This document shows positions 1-8,431 of a stretch of DNA of 64,000 bases, piece by piece. The stretch covers positions 496,001 to 560,000 of the forward strand of contig NZ_LMQI01000002.1 in assembly GCF_001424125.1 (NCBI RefSeq), written 5' to 3'. Every line of letters begins with the position of its first letter. Position 1 is the first letter of the stretch. A program made the translations under genes and the position numbers. The stretch comes from Cellulomonas sp. Leaf395. GTDB lineage: Bacteria > Actinomycetota > Actinomycetes > Actinomycetales > Cellulomonadaceae. The notes below the pieces were generated by a model, which had not been told where the DNA came from, did not search any database, and saw only the letters and a list, made by a program, of their open reading frames with translations.

Positions 1-598
1 TCAGGCCGTCGGTGATCGCGGGCGTCCCGCGCACGACGAAAGCACCGGCTAGGTCGCGCCCGCCGAACGCGATCTGCTGCCCTTGCTCGAGGGTCACCAC
101 GACGGTCGGGGTGCCCCCGTTGTAGGTCAGGCCGCGCAGCCTCCCGACGACGACCATCGGGTGCCCTCCGAGCGTGAACGAGTCCCCGACCCGAGCACCG
201 AGGGTCTCGTCGACGGCGGCCTCACCGGCCCGCACGGGCGCCCTGCCCTGGACCGTGCGCGGGTCGACCACGCCACCGGGGCGGTAGGCGATCACGTTCA
301 CATCGGTCGGCGCACCGGCCCGATCGACGACGTGCCGAAAGATCGCGACGGGCGTCCCGTCCGCCGGTCCCGCGTGAACGGGTACCGGCGAGTTCGTCGT
401 GAACGGCCCCGCTGCTCCGGCCGGCACCACCCACGCATCGCCGGCGAAGAACTCGACCGTCCGGGTCGTCTCGGCGAGGAAAGCGTCGTGCACCGCACCG
501 AGCAGCAGCGTCATCGCCAACACCGAGGCAGTGGCCAGGACGCCGAGCACCGCCCGCCGTGCCCGCCAGCGCAGGTCGCGCACCGTCAGCCAGATCAC
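1..598 (-). CDS. FtsX-like ABC transporter permease, 3' end outside window
   Basis: Membrane subunit of an ABC transporter of the FtsX/MacB type; the partner ATPase is probably the product of 1900-2547. The visible 199 residues start at a GTG (598-596) that overlaps the stop of the upstream phosphatidyltransferase gene as GTGA, so translation is coupled. An arginine-rich start (LRWRARR) is followed by one hydrophobic helix (about residues 15-37) and then a soluble segment with the valine/glycine-rich strands of a MacB-type periplasmic core domain (for example RVGDSFTLGGHPMVVVGRLRG). The frame is open to the window edge; the remaining transmembrane helices are expected to the left. The substrate cannot be told, but co-transcription with phospholipid genes suggests a lipid or an envelope role. 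Confidence 0.72.
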   Translation of the reverse strand, partial: MIWLTVRDLRWRARRAVLGVLATASVLAMTLLLGAVHDAFLAETTRTVEFFAGDAWVVPAGAAGPFTTNSPVPVHAGPADGTPVAIFRHVVDRAGAPTDVNVIAYRPGGVVDPRTVQGRAPVRAGEAAVDETLGARVGDSFTLGGHPMVVVGRLRGLTYNGGTPTVVVTLEQGQQIAFGGRDLAGAFVVRGTPAITDGL

Positions 599-1311
599 GG
601 GTCAACCTGCGCCGGCAGTGCAGTCGTCTGGAGCCGCACGTTGTGCGCGATCGGCACCACGAGAAGCACCACGACGAGCCCGGCGATAGCGGGAGCGGGC
701 ATCGGGTAGAGGCCGAGCGAACCCCCGAGCCAGACGACCCAGCCCGCCGACGACAGCGCGAGAGCGGCGCCGCGCTGGGCCGGATAGCGAACGCTGCTGA
801 TCATCAACAGCCCCAGGGCCGCGAGCGCGAACGCCGCGACCCAGGCGGTCGGAGAGAGGAATCCGAGCACGATGGCGCAGGTGGCGGCGAGCGGGGACGG
901 CAGGCCGGTGAAGTCGGCTTGCTCGTGGCGTACGGCGGCGAAGTCCGCCAGCCGGAGCAGCGCGCCGGCCGTGTACACCAGCGCTCCACCGACGAGAGCC
1001 GGGTTGCCGCCACCGTCGCGGCCGACGAGCACCGACAGCGCCACCGCAGGCGCGACCCCGAACGTGACGCAGTCCGCGAGGTTGTCGAGCGGCGCACCGA
1101 GCGCCGACCCGCCCCACCGCCGCGCCACCGGGCCGTCGACCGTGTCGAGGACCGTCGCACAGACCAGGAGCACGGCCACGACCTGCAGGAGATGCTCGGT
1201 GCTCAGGGTCGCCGCGTCTGTCGTCGCGACGAGCACGATCGCCGCTGCGCCGCACAGTGCGTTGCCCAAGGTCAGCAGGTCGGCGGCGCTCGGACGCACG
1301 ATGCCGATCAC
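595..1311 (-). CDS. pssA: CDP-alcohol phosphatidyltransferase (phosphatidylserine synthase-like)
   Basis: Integral membrane enzyme that transfers a phosphatidyl group from CDP-diacylglycerol to an alcohol, here most likely L-serine. The CDP-alcohol signature is complete at about residues 60-85: DG, then AR, G and two spaced aspartates (DGPVARRWGG ... APLDNLAD). The rest is a run of hydrophobic helices, and the 238-aa length fits the family. The start is a GTG one base after the stop of psd. The serine assignment rests on the adjacent phosphatidylserine decarboxylase gene; the two would make phosphatidylethanolamine in sequence. Other CDP-alcohol transferases (inositol phosphate, glycerol phosphate) share the same motif, so the signature alone does not prove the substrate. 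Confidence 0.85.
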   Translation of the reverse strand: MIGIVRPSAADLLTLGNALCGAAAIVLVATTDAATLSTEHLLQVVAVLLVCATVLDTVDGPVARRWGGSALGAPLDNLADCVTFGVAPAVALSVLVGRDGGGNPALVGGALVYTAGALLRLADFAAVRHEQADFTGLPSPLAATCAIVLGFLSPTAWVAAFALAALGLLMISSVRYPAQRGAALALSSAGWVVWLGGSLGLYPMPAPAIAGLVVVLLVVPIAHNVRLQTTALPAQVDP

Positions 1312-1312
1312 G

Positions 1313-1903
1313 TCAGGCCGTCGCCAGCGTCGTGCGGCCGCCGGTCACCCGTTGGCCGACGCGCACCGCGGGCCTGATGCCGGCCGGCAGGAGCACGTCC
1401 ACCCGCGACCCGAACCGGATCAGCCCGATCCGTTCCCCCCTGCCGACCTCCGCGCCGGCTCCCACGTACGGCACGATCCGCCGGGCGAGCACGCCGGCGA
1501 GCTGGGTCAGCACGACAGGCCCGTGAGGCGAGTCCAAGTCCCAGTGCACCGCCTCGTTCTCATGCGCGTCCGGCCGGAACGCGGGGGCGTGCGCGCCGTC
1601 GCGATGGTGCCGGACCCGGACGGTGGCCACGCACGGGCTGCGGGTCACGTGCACGTCGCGCAGGTCCAGGTACGTCGAGACGAGCCACCGGCCGTCGCGT
1701 TCCTCGACGCGGGTCACGCGCCCATCTGCCGCGCACAGAAAGGGCGCCGCTGGATCGTCACCGCGACGGTGCGGGTCCCGGAAGAAGAGCGTGCACGCGC
1801 CGGCGACGACGAACGCCGGGACGCGGACCGCGGTCCGGCGGGCGAGCGCGGCGGCGACCCAGAGCAGTGCCAACCACGCCGGTGTGCCGCGCGCGATCAT
1901 CAC
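1313..1903 (-). CDS. psd: phosphatidylserine decarboxylase, short form
   Basis: Pyruvoyl-dependent enzyme that converts phosphatidylserine to phosphatidylethanolamine at the membrane. Family marks include FFRDPHR (about residues 40-46), ADGRVT (58-63), DLRDVHVTRSP with the conserved histidine, and near the C-terminus RFGSRVDVLLP, where the Gly-Ser bond is the expected self-cleavage site that creates the alpha-chain pyruvoyl group. At 196 aa it is the short single-domain form (Psd-A like) with one or two N-terminal membrane helices. The GTG start at 1903 overlaps the end of the ABC ATPase gene; the next codon is ATG (1900), an alternative start. Its gene is followed one base later by the synthase gene. 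Confidence 0.9.
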   Translation of the reverse strand: MMIARGTPAWLALLWVAAALARRTAVRVPAFVVAGACTLFFRDPHRRGDDPAAPFLCAADGRVTRVEERDGRWLVSTYLDLRDVHVTRSPCVATVRVRHHRDGAHAPAFRPDAHENEAVHWDLDSPHGPVVLTQLAGVLARRIVPYVGAGAEVGRGERIGLIRFGSRVDVLLPAGIRPAVRVGQRVTGGRTTLATA

Positions 1904-2547
1904 GCAGCCACGACGGAAGGGTCGAGCTGGGTGACGGAGTCCGCGAGCGCGCTCACCCGGTCGTCATGGGTCGCGACGACGACGAGCCGCCCGCCGCTCG
2001 CCAGTCCGCGCAGCAGGTCGAGGACGACGCCCACATGATCGGCGTCGAGGTGCGCGGTCGGCTCGTCGGCCAGGAGCAGGGGCGGGTCGTGCACGAGCGC
2101 ACGGGCGAAAGCGACCCGCTGCTTCTCCCCGCCGGAGAGGGTGCCGGGCCGGTGGTCGGCCCGGGCGACCAGCCCGAGCTCGTCGAGAAGACGTGTCGCC
2201 GTCGCCCGTGCTGCTCGCCGCGACACTCCCGTCAGCACGAGCGGCGCCATCACGTTCTCGGCCGCGGTCAGGCTGGGGATCAGGTTGAAAGCCTGGAACA
2301 CGATCCCCACCGTTCGGTGACCCTCGATGGGGCGTCCGTCGAGCGTGACCGTGCCGGTCGCTGGGGTCAGCTGTCCGGCGAGGACCGAGAGAACGGTCGT
2401 CTTGCCGCACCCACTCGGGCCGCGCAGGGCGACCAGCTCGCCGTATCGCGCCCGCAGGTCCACGCGCTCGAACGGCCGGACCACGTCACCGCTGGTCCGG
2501 TACTCCACGCTGAGGTTGGCCACGACCAGATCGGCACCCACGCTCAC
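1900..2547 (-). CDS. ABC transporter ATP-binding protein (LolD/MacB-like)
   Basis: Cytoplasmic ATPase of an ABC exporter. Walker A is GPSGCGKTT (about residues 38-46), the signature is LSGGEKQRVAFARAL, and Walker B ends in LLLADEPTAHLD, with an H-loop histidine in VVVATHDD. The order and spacing match the LolD/MacB/FtsE group that works with FtsX-like permeases, and the only such permease nearby is the last gene of this operon (1-598). I place the start at GTG 2547, because reading further upstream crosses into the divergent P450 promoter region and gives low-complexity protein. The result is 215 aa, normal for the family. It is first in a four-gene operon with no gaps. Confidence 0.87.
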   Translation of the reverse strand: MSVGADLVVANLSVEYRTSGDVVRPFERVDLRARYGELVALRGPSGCGKTTVLSVLAGQLTPATGTVTLDGRPIEGHRTVGIVFQAFNLIPSLTAAENVMAPLVLTGVSRRAARATATRLLDELGLVARADHRPGTLSGGEKQRVAFARALVHDPPLLLADEPTAHLDADHVGVVLDLLRGLASGGRLVVVATHDDRVSALADSVTQLDPSVVAA

Positions 2548-2636
2548 GTCGCCATGATGGCGCGAGTGGGATGCGATTGGGAACGCTTCGTCCCGCTTTG
2601 GCCCCTTTTGGAGCACCCGTGTGCGACGGTGAGCGC

Positions 2637-3914
2637 ATGCTCCAGCACGTCTCGGGCCCCACGCGAAAGTGGCTGCTGGGTCTTGCCGTCCGCGTCCGCG
2701 GCGGCAACGGCTCGCTGCTCGCCTCCCTGCCGGAGGCAACGCTGACTCCCCTGCGCCGCGACGGCCTCGACCCGCTGCCGTCGCTCGGCGCGCTGCGGGA
2801 CCGGTCCCCGGTGAGCCTGCTGCGACTCCCGCTGGGTCTGCGGGGGTGGCTGGTCTCGGGGTACGACGAGGCCCGCGCCGTTCTGTCGGACACGACCTCG
2901 TTCAGCAACGACTACTCGCACGTCGTCGGCACCGTCGGTGCGTCCCCCACGCGTGACCCCGGCGGCCTGGGCATGGCCGATGCCCCCCACCACACGCGTT
3001 TGCGCCGGCTCCTGACCCCGGAGTTCACGGGTCACCGCCTCGCCCGCCTCCAGTCCCGGATCGACGAGATCGTCGACGAGCAGCTCGACCTGATGGCCGC
3101 CGCCGCCGACGTCGATGGCGTCGCCGACCTGGCCGAGCACTTCGCATGGCCCGTCCCGACGCGGGTGATCACCGAGCTCCTGGGCGTCGACGCCTCCGAG
3201 CACACCGCGCTCGCCGCGCTGAGTGCGGCCCGGTTCGACGCGACGGCCGGCGCCGGCGGGGCCCTCGGCGCGGTCTCGACGTCGGTGGACGCACTGGTCG
3301 GCGTCGTCCAGCGGCACCGCTCGGACCCCGGGCCGGGCCTGCTCGGCCGGCTGGTCCGCGGATCCGACCTGACCGACGTCGAACTCGCCGGCCTGTGCGA
3401 CGGGGTGCTCACCGGGGGCCTGGAGACGTCGGCCGCGATGCTCGCGCTGGGCACCGTGGTCCTGCTGCGCGACCCGTCGATGTACCGCGGGGTGGGCGAT
3501 TCGGACACCGTCTGTGCGGCGACCGTCGAGGAGCTGCTCCGCTATCTCACGGTGGTCCAGGTCGCATTCCCCCGCTTCGCCGTCGCCGACGTGATGGTCG
3601 GCGAGCGTCGCATCCGGGCCGGGGACGTCGTGCTCGTCTCGCTGTCCCTGGCCGACCGCGACCCCCGGACAGCAGGCTCGTCGTCGCTCGACAGCGTCGA
3701 TCCGCATCGTCACCTACCCCCGCACCTCGCCTTTGGCTACGGCGTCCACCGCTGCGTCGGCGCCGAGCTTGCCCGGATGGAGCTGCGCTCGGCGTACTGC
3801 CGCCTGTCCCGCCGCTTCCCAGACCTGCGCCTCGCTGTCCCCGAGGCTGACCTGGAGTACCGGCAGCTCTCACTCGTCTTCGGCGTCGCGACTGTGCCCG
3901 TCGTCTTGGGCTGA
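2637..3914 (+). CDS. cytochrome P450
   Basis: Haem-thiolate monooxygenase of the soluble bacterial type, 425 aa. The haem loop is FGYGVHRCVGAELARME near residues 365-381, with the cysteine as haem ligand. The K-helix ExxR is EELLRY (about 297), and the I-helix carries GGLETSA where most P450s have AGxET, so the acid-threonine pair is kept. The substrate cannot be inferred, and no ferredoxin gene lies next to it. An upstream ORF extension exists to 2571, but ATG 2637 after GGTGAG is the more natural start and leaves an 89-bp divergent promoter region shared with the ABC/phospholipid operon. Confidence 0.9.
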   Translation: MLQHVSGPTRKWLLGLAVRVRGGNGSLLASLPEATLTPLRRDGLDPLPSLGALRDRSPVSLLRLPLGLRGWLVSGYDEARAVLSDTTSFSNDYSHVVGTVGASPTRDPGGLGMADAPHHTRLRRLLTPEFTGHRLARLQSRIDEIVDEQLDLMAAAADVDGVADLAEHFAWPVPTRVITELLGVDASEHTALAALSAARFDATAGAGGALGAVSTSVDALVGVVQRHRSDPGPGLLGRLVRGSDLTDVELAGLCDGVLTGGLETSAAMLALGTVVLLRDPSMYRGVGDSDTVCAATVEELLRYLTVVQVAFPRFAVADVMVGERRIRAGDVVLVSLSLADRDPRTAGSSSLDSVDPHRHLPPHLAFGYGVHRCVGAELARMELRSAYCRLSRRFPDLRLAVPEADLEYRQLSLVFGVATVPVVLG

Positions 3915-3939
3915 CGGCGAGCCCTCACCGCGCCGTCGG

Positions 3940-4242
3940 ACCCTCCTCGCCGAAGCCGACCTCCCACAACTGCTCACCGACGACGTGCTGGACACTCGCA
4001 CCGGCAGACGCCTGTGGACCGCTGCGGATGATCCGCAGGTCGACCGTCCCGTACTCACCGATGGTCACGTCGTCATATTTCCGACCGGGTACGACGACCA
4101 GGAGCCGATCCTCACGGCGGTCGACATCACTGACGGACGTGTGCTCTGGACGGCTGCGGGGCCTCCGGGCACCGTGGCGTTCTTCGAGATCGGCCGCCGC
4201 CTCATCGCCCTGCAGCAGGAGCAGATGACCCGCCTGGGCTGA
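3940..4242 (+). pseudogene. fragment of a PQQ-like beta-propeller repeat protein
   Basis: About 100 residues read as two blades of a PQQ-binding-like propeller: DTRTGRRLWTA followed by a strand pair, then AVDITDGRVLWTA. The spacing of these 'D..TG..LW' blades is typical of outer-wall or lipoprotein propellers, which normally have six to eight. There is no start codon, signal peptide or RBS; the frame simply emerges from DNA that overlaps the end of the P450 gene in another frame. I read it as the 3' remnant of a larger gene lost by deletion. Confidence 0.5.
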
Positions 4243-4380
4243 TGCACGCCGGCTGTACAAGAACGCCTGATCTGCAAGCTCGCGATCCGGAATGCGCCGC
4301 TTCTGATGGTCATCGAGCCGATCCGTCGACATGGTCAAACGGGCGGGTGGCCCACGCCGGTCGACGCGGCCGCCGCCCCA

Positions 4381-4587
4381 CTAGAGATCGAGTGAACCTC
4401 TCAGCCCGCGGTCGATCTCCCGCATCAGCGCGAGCGGTGCATGCCCGGTCTGCTCGGCGAGATCGGTCTTGTTCAGCGTGACCACGGCGGCGACGTCCGC
4501 TACCGAGTCGCGCGGTAGTCCCGTGACCGCGGCCGGGAGGAACACGTTGCCAGGCATCGTCGCGAGGTCGGTGTTGGAGGTGAGCAC
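4381..4587 (-). pseudogene. C-terminal remnant of a MazF/PemK-family toxin gene
   Basis: The last 66 residues (TSNTDLATMPGNVFLPA ... TGLPRDSVADVAAVVTLNK ... IDRGLRGSLDL) fit the C-terminal two thirds of MazF/PemK endoribonucleases, including the conserved TGLPRDS and the closing helix. The N-terminal strand with the RGxxWxxxL start and the RPVVVVS core is missing: upstream of the TSN the frame turns into unrelated low-complexity protein. There is no antitoxin gene beside it. It is therefore a dead fragment. Confidence 0.55.
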
Positions 4588-4831
4588 CAGGTCAGAGCTC
4601 GTTCTCGCCTGGCCAGGTCGCACGGTTCGGAGCATGGGCCGGCAACTCCCGTCGCGCCGGATCGACGGATCTGAGCGACTCACGTCAAGATGCCCCCGTG
4701 GGGGTCTCCCGTAGTGCCTTGACGTGCTGCCGCGTCGGGCGTAGGAGTGGACCGCGGCCGCTGTCCTCGCCACCCGAAGGTAGATCCGGGCATCCAGCCT
4801 CTTGTCGCGGACAGTCTCCGTTGGAGGCCTC

Positions 4832-6286
4832 ATGCGCCCACTCAGCCGTACCTGGCTCGCCTCGCTCACTCGCCATCCCCGGAGGCTCTCGACGGGGCTC
4901 GTGGCCGCTGCCGTCGCGGCGGCCGTGCTGGCAGCACCGGCAACCGCCGCGGTGGCGGTCGCGCCCTCGCCGAGCGCGCATCAGGTCCACGCACGCCACC
5001 CCTCGCCCAGCACCCCAGCCGGCTCCCCCAACGCGGTGATCGCCTGGAACGCGCATGCCGGCGCGGCCTCGGTCGCCGCGTGCTTCATCGGCGGCAACGG
5101 GCCCCAGGAAGCCCGGATGTACGCCATGATGCACATCGCCATCCACGACGCCGTGAATGCCATCGACCGCCAATCGCGGCCGTACGCCGCCGACCTGCAC
5201 GCCCCACCAGAGACGTCCACGGACGCTGCCGTGGCGACGGCCGCACGTGACGTGCTCGTCCCCACCCTCGGCTCCTTCTCCCTCTTCCTCCCGGCCGACT
5301 GCCTGAACGCCGGCGTGGCCAGCGTGGAGGCCGACTACGCGGCCGCCCTGGCGGGCGTTCCGGATGGTGCCGCCAAGACGCAGGGCATCGCGCTCGGGCA
5401 CCAAGCCGCGTCCGCGGTCCTCACCCTGAGGGCCGACGACGGCTACGACACGCCCCTGACCGACCCGAACTTCCAGGAAGGCACGGAGCCCGGCGAGTAT
5501 CGCTACAACCCGGGCACGCCGTTCGCCTTCTACCCGCACCTCGGCGAGGACCTGCTCCCCTTCTCACTCAGGGACGGCACCCAGTTCCGGCCGCGCGGTC
5601 CGCTGTCGGTGACGAGCCCGAAGTACGCAGCCGACGTCAACGAGATCCAGCGCCTCGGTGGCGACGACGTGACGACCCCGAGCGACCGCACGGCCGACCA
5701 GACGCAGATCGCGCACTTCTGGGCCGAGAGCTCACCGCTCGCGTGGAGCCGCATCGCCAGGACCGTCGCGACGAGCCAGGGGCTCGACCTCTGGCAGAGC
5801 GCCCGGCTGTTCGCCCTGCTCAACACGGCGCTGACCGACGGCTACATCGGCACCTTCGAGGCCAAGTACCACTACCTCTTCTGGCGCCCGGTCACCGCGA
5901 TCCAGCTGGCCGACACCGACGGCAACCCCGCCACCATCGCCGACCCGACCTGGACGCCGCTGCTGCCCACGCCGCCGATCCCCGACTACGACTCCGGACA
6001 CGCGGTCGAAGGCGGAGCCGCTGCGCAAGTCCTGAAGCGGTTCTTCCACACCGACCGCATCTCGTTCACGAACTGCAGCTACACGCTGCCCAGCGGGCAG
6101 ACGTGCGCGGACCCGGCGCCGACGCTGCGTAGCTTCAGCAGCTTCTCCCAGGCGGCACAGGAGAACGCCGTCTCACGCATCTACGTCGGCTTCCACTTCC
6201 GCGACGCGGTGGAAGTCGGCACCCACCACGGGGAGAAGATCGCGAACTGGACCGTGAACCACATCCTGCAGCCCACCCGCCGGTAG
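4832..6286 (+). CDS. secreted vanadium-dependent haloperoxidase (PAP2 superfamily)
   Basis: Exported 484-aa enzyme of the vanadium haloperoxidase / acid phosphatase fold, expected to oxidise halides with hydrogen peroxide. Vanadate-binding elements occur in order: KYHYLFWRP (K-x6-RP, about residues 344-352), DYDSGHAVEGG (384-394; the usual PSGH is DSGH here) and SRIYVGFHFRDAVEVG (about 448). The N-terminus has a basic stretch with RR followed by LSTGLVAAAVAAAVLA and ATAA, which looks like a Tat or Sec signal peptide. The start is ATG 4832 because GGAGG lies six bases upstream; the ORF itself is open 30 bases earlier. Phosphatase activity is the main alternative, since the fold is shared. Confidence 0.85.
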   Translation: MRPLSRTWLASLTRHPRRLSTGLVAAAVAAAVLAAPATAAVAVAPSPSAHQVHARHPSPSTPAGSPNAVIAWNAHAGAASVAACFIGGNGPQEARMYAMMHIAIHDAVNAIDRQSRPYAADLHAPPETSTDAAVATAARDVLVPTLGSFSLFLPADCLNAGVASVEADYAAALAGVPDGAAKTQGIALGHQAASAVLTLRADDGYDTPLTDPNFQEGTEPGEYRYNPGTPFAFYPHLGEDLLPFSLRDGTQFRPRGPLSVTSPKYAADVNEIQRLGGDDVTTPSDRTADQTQIAHFWAESSPLAWSRIARTVATSQGLDLWQSARLFALLNTALTDGYIGTFEAKYHYLFWRPVTAIQLADTDGNPATIADPTWTPLLPTPPIPDYDSGHAVEGGAAAQVLKRFFHTDRISFTNCSYTLPSGQTCADPAPTLRSFSSFSQAAQENAVSRIYVGFHFRDAVEVGTHHGEKIANWTVNHILQPTRR

Positions 6287-6335
6287 GACGACATCAGCGC
6301 AGCCCCATCGCCGCCTCGACAGTCGGATCGGACCC

Positions 6336-7106
6336 GTGCCCGCAGCACCTTCTGCACAGCCGTCGGCACTCCCCTCGGGCGTGGCGGCTCATGGGACAGC
6401 CGTGTTGGTCCACGGCGCATGGGGCAACCCGTCCGACTGGCTCTGGGTCCGGCGGCCGCTCGAGGCAGGGGGCATCCACGTCGTGGCACCGGACCTGCCA
6501 TCCCATCAGTCAGCGACAGCCGGGCTCAAGGACGACAGCGAGGCGGTCCGCGCAGCGATCCGCGCCTGCGACCCTCCCGTCGTCGTCGTCGGCTGGTCCT
6601 ACGGTGGCGACGTCATCACGGCGGCCGCCGACGCTGAGCCCGATGTCGCCGGCCTGGTCTACGTCAGTTCGGTCCCTCGCGATGAGGGCTTCGTCCAGGA
6701 CGACGACTGGCTGAACGGCAACGAGCACCTGATCTGGTTTCCCGACGGCACGTACGCGCTCGACAATCGATGGTGGCTGGACGACGAGGCCGGAACGACC
6801 TTCCCTCCCGAGCTACGCGAAGTACTTCGTGACCATCCCCGGCGCCCCATCTCGCCGCACGCCATGGCGAACCGACAGGTGGGCTCCGCCTGGCGCGCCA
6901 TCCCGGCGGTCGTGCTGATGGGGCACACCGACTACTTCCTCACCGAGTCGGACCTGACCTGGATGCGCACGCAGCCAGCCCTCGACGTGCGCATGCTCGA
7001 CTGCGACCACTTCGTGCCGTTCCGTCAGCCGCGGGTCGTCGCCGACACAGTGCTCGAGCTGCTCGCCCGTTCCTCGGGGCTCTCCGCAGGCGCCGCGTCC
7101 AGATGA
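6336..7106 (+). CDS. alpha/beta-fold hydrolase
   Basis: A 256-aa hydrolase of the EstC / salicylate-esterase-like type. The oxyanion strand is VLVHGAWGNPSDW (about residues 24-36), the nucleophile elbow is GWSYGG (about 85-90, Ser), and the late histidine is in LDCDHFVPF (about 228). No signal peptide is visible. The GTG start at 6336 is the only in-frame choice that leaves the whole first strand. The substrate is unknown. It sits 49 bp after the haloperoxidase on the same strand, so co-transcription is possible, but there is no functional tie I can see. Confidence 0.82.
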   Translation: MPAAPSAQPSALPSGVAAHGTAVLVHGAWGNPSDWLWVRRPLEAGGIHVVAPDLPSHQSATAGLKDDSEAVRAAIRACDPPVVVVGWSYGGDVITAAADAEPDVAGLVYVSSVPRDEGFVQDDDWLNGNEHLIWFPDGTYALDNRWWLDDEAGTTFPPELREVLRDHPRRPISPHAMANRQVGSAWRAIPAVVLMGHTDYFLTESDLTWMRTQPALDVRMLDCDHFVPFRQPRVVADTVLELLARSSGLSAGAASR

Positions 7107-7288
7107 TCCGGTCAGCCCTGAGCCGCGGCCCCGAAACTGGCTCCACTCAGGTTGCCAGCAGGCGGCGGTGCGGCCGGGGCGCGGTGACGAGCGCGAGCGA
7201 GGTGTCGATCCGAGCGGTGACCGAGGGCGATCCGCACATACGACCCCGACAGGGTCATGGCCCTCGGTGGCGTGCTGGCATGACCCCA

Positions 7289-8431
7289 TCAGGGCAACGA
7301 ACCCGACAACACGCTGCTCCACTTGCGCACCAGGGCCGTGTGCCCGGCGCCCGCCGCGCGAGCAGGGACGTGTCTCATCACGAACCCAGTCGCGCGGCCA
7401 GGCACCTGGTTCGGCCGCTCGGCGCCGGCAACCTGGGACATCCGGCGCACCCGAGGCACGCGATGGCTCTCGTAGCGTCGAACCGCGCGGACGACGTCCC
7501 CGTCTCCGCGCAGTGCCTCGCGCATCGTCCAGGCGTCGTCGAGCGCCTGGTTGGCGCCCTGCCCCGCCGTCGGCGGCACCGCGTGGGCGGCATCGCCCAG
7601 GAGCGTCGTCGGCCCTCGCCCCCACCGGTCAGGCACGTCGTGGGTGCGGTGCTCGAAGTGGTCGACCGTCTCGACCCGCTCCAGGATGTCGCGGACGGAG
7701 CTGGCGTAATCCCCGAACATCTCGCGGAGCCACCACGGATCGACCGTCCTCCAGCCCTGCGGCGGGACCCGGACGTCGAACCAGACCATCGTCTCGTTCG
7801 GGCCCAGCGGCATGATTCCGCAGAACCCGGCATGCCCGACGAAGGAGGCGCCCGACCGGTCGGAGACGATGCCCTGACGCAACCCGGTGATCACGGACTG
7901 CACGGTCATCCATCCGCTCGTGCGGGCGGGCTGCGCCGAGACCATGGACCGGCGCACCACCGACGAGGTGCCGTCCGCGCCGACGACGAGGTCGGCCTCC
8001 CGGGACGTGCCGTCGGACAGGACCGCAGTCGCGGACCCCTCGGTTGCCATCACCCCGGTGACCCCGGCATCGAACTCGACCACGCTGGCCGGGACGTGGT
8101 CCGCAAGTACGCGCAGGAGGTCCCGGCGAAGGATGTTGCGGACCGGGTAGCCCGTCCTGCGCGCCATCTCGGCGAAGTCGATCGTCATCAGCGGAGTTCC
8201 GTCGTGACGGTGCATCCGCATCGCGCTCACGGGGACACCAGTACCCGCGACATCGATCCCGAACGCATCCAGCGCCGCGACCCCGTTCGGGAAGAGGGTG
8301 AGAGCACCGCCGCTCTCCCGCAGGCCGCCCGCCTTCTCCAGCACCGAGACCCGCGCGTCGCTCGTGAGACCCGCGGCCAGGGCAAGGCCACCAATCCCGG
8401 CACCGACGACGAGGACCTGGCGAGCAGCCAT
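7289..8431 (-). CDS. FAD-dependent monooxygenase (PHBH-like)
   Basis: Flavoprotein hydroxylase of the class A aromatic hydroxylase group, 380 aa, using FAD and NAD(P)H. The dinucleotide motif VVGAGIGGLALAAGL is at residues 8-22, the DG motif is LVVGADGTSSVVRR (about 150-163), and the GD motif is LLGDAAHAVPPTAGQGAN (about 278). The start is ATG 8431, preceded by CCGGAGGTGA; the frame stays open for another 600 bp upstream, but that stretch is low-complexity and not part of the family. The C-terminal tail after the substrate domain is short. The substrate is unknown; close relatives act on salicylate-like or polyketide aromatics. Confidence 0.88.
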   Translation of the reverse strand: MAARQVLVVGAGIGGLALAAGLTSDARVSVLEKAGGLRESGGALTLFPNGVAALDAFGIDVAGTGVPVSAMRMHRHDGTPLMTIDFAEMARRTGYPVRNILRRDLLRVLADHVPASVVEFDAGVTGVMATEGSATAVLSDGTSREADLVVGADGTSSVVRRSMVSAQPARTSGWMTVQSVITGLRQGIVSDRSGASFVGHAGFCGIMPLGPNETMVWFDVRVPPQGWRTVDPWWLREMFGDYASSVRDILERVETVDHFEHRTHDVPDRWGRGPTTLLGDAAHAVPPTAGQGANQALDDAWTMREALRGDGDVVRAVRRYESHRVPRVRRMSQVAGAERPNQVPGRATGFVMRHVPARAAGAGHTALVRKWSSVLSGSLP

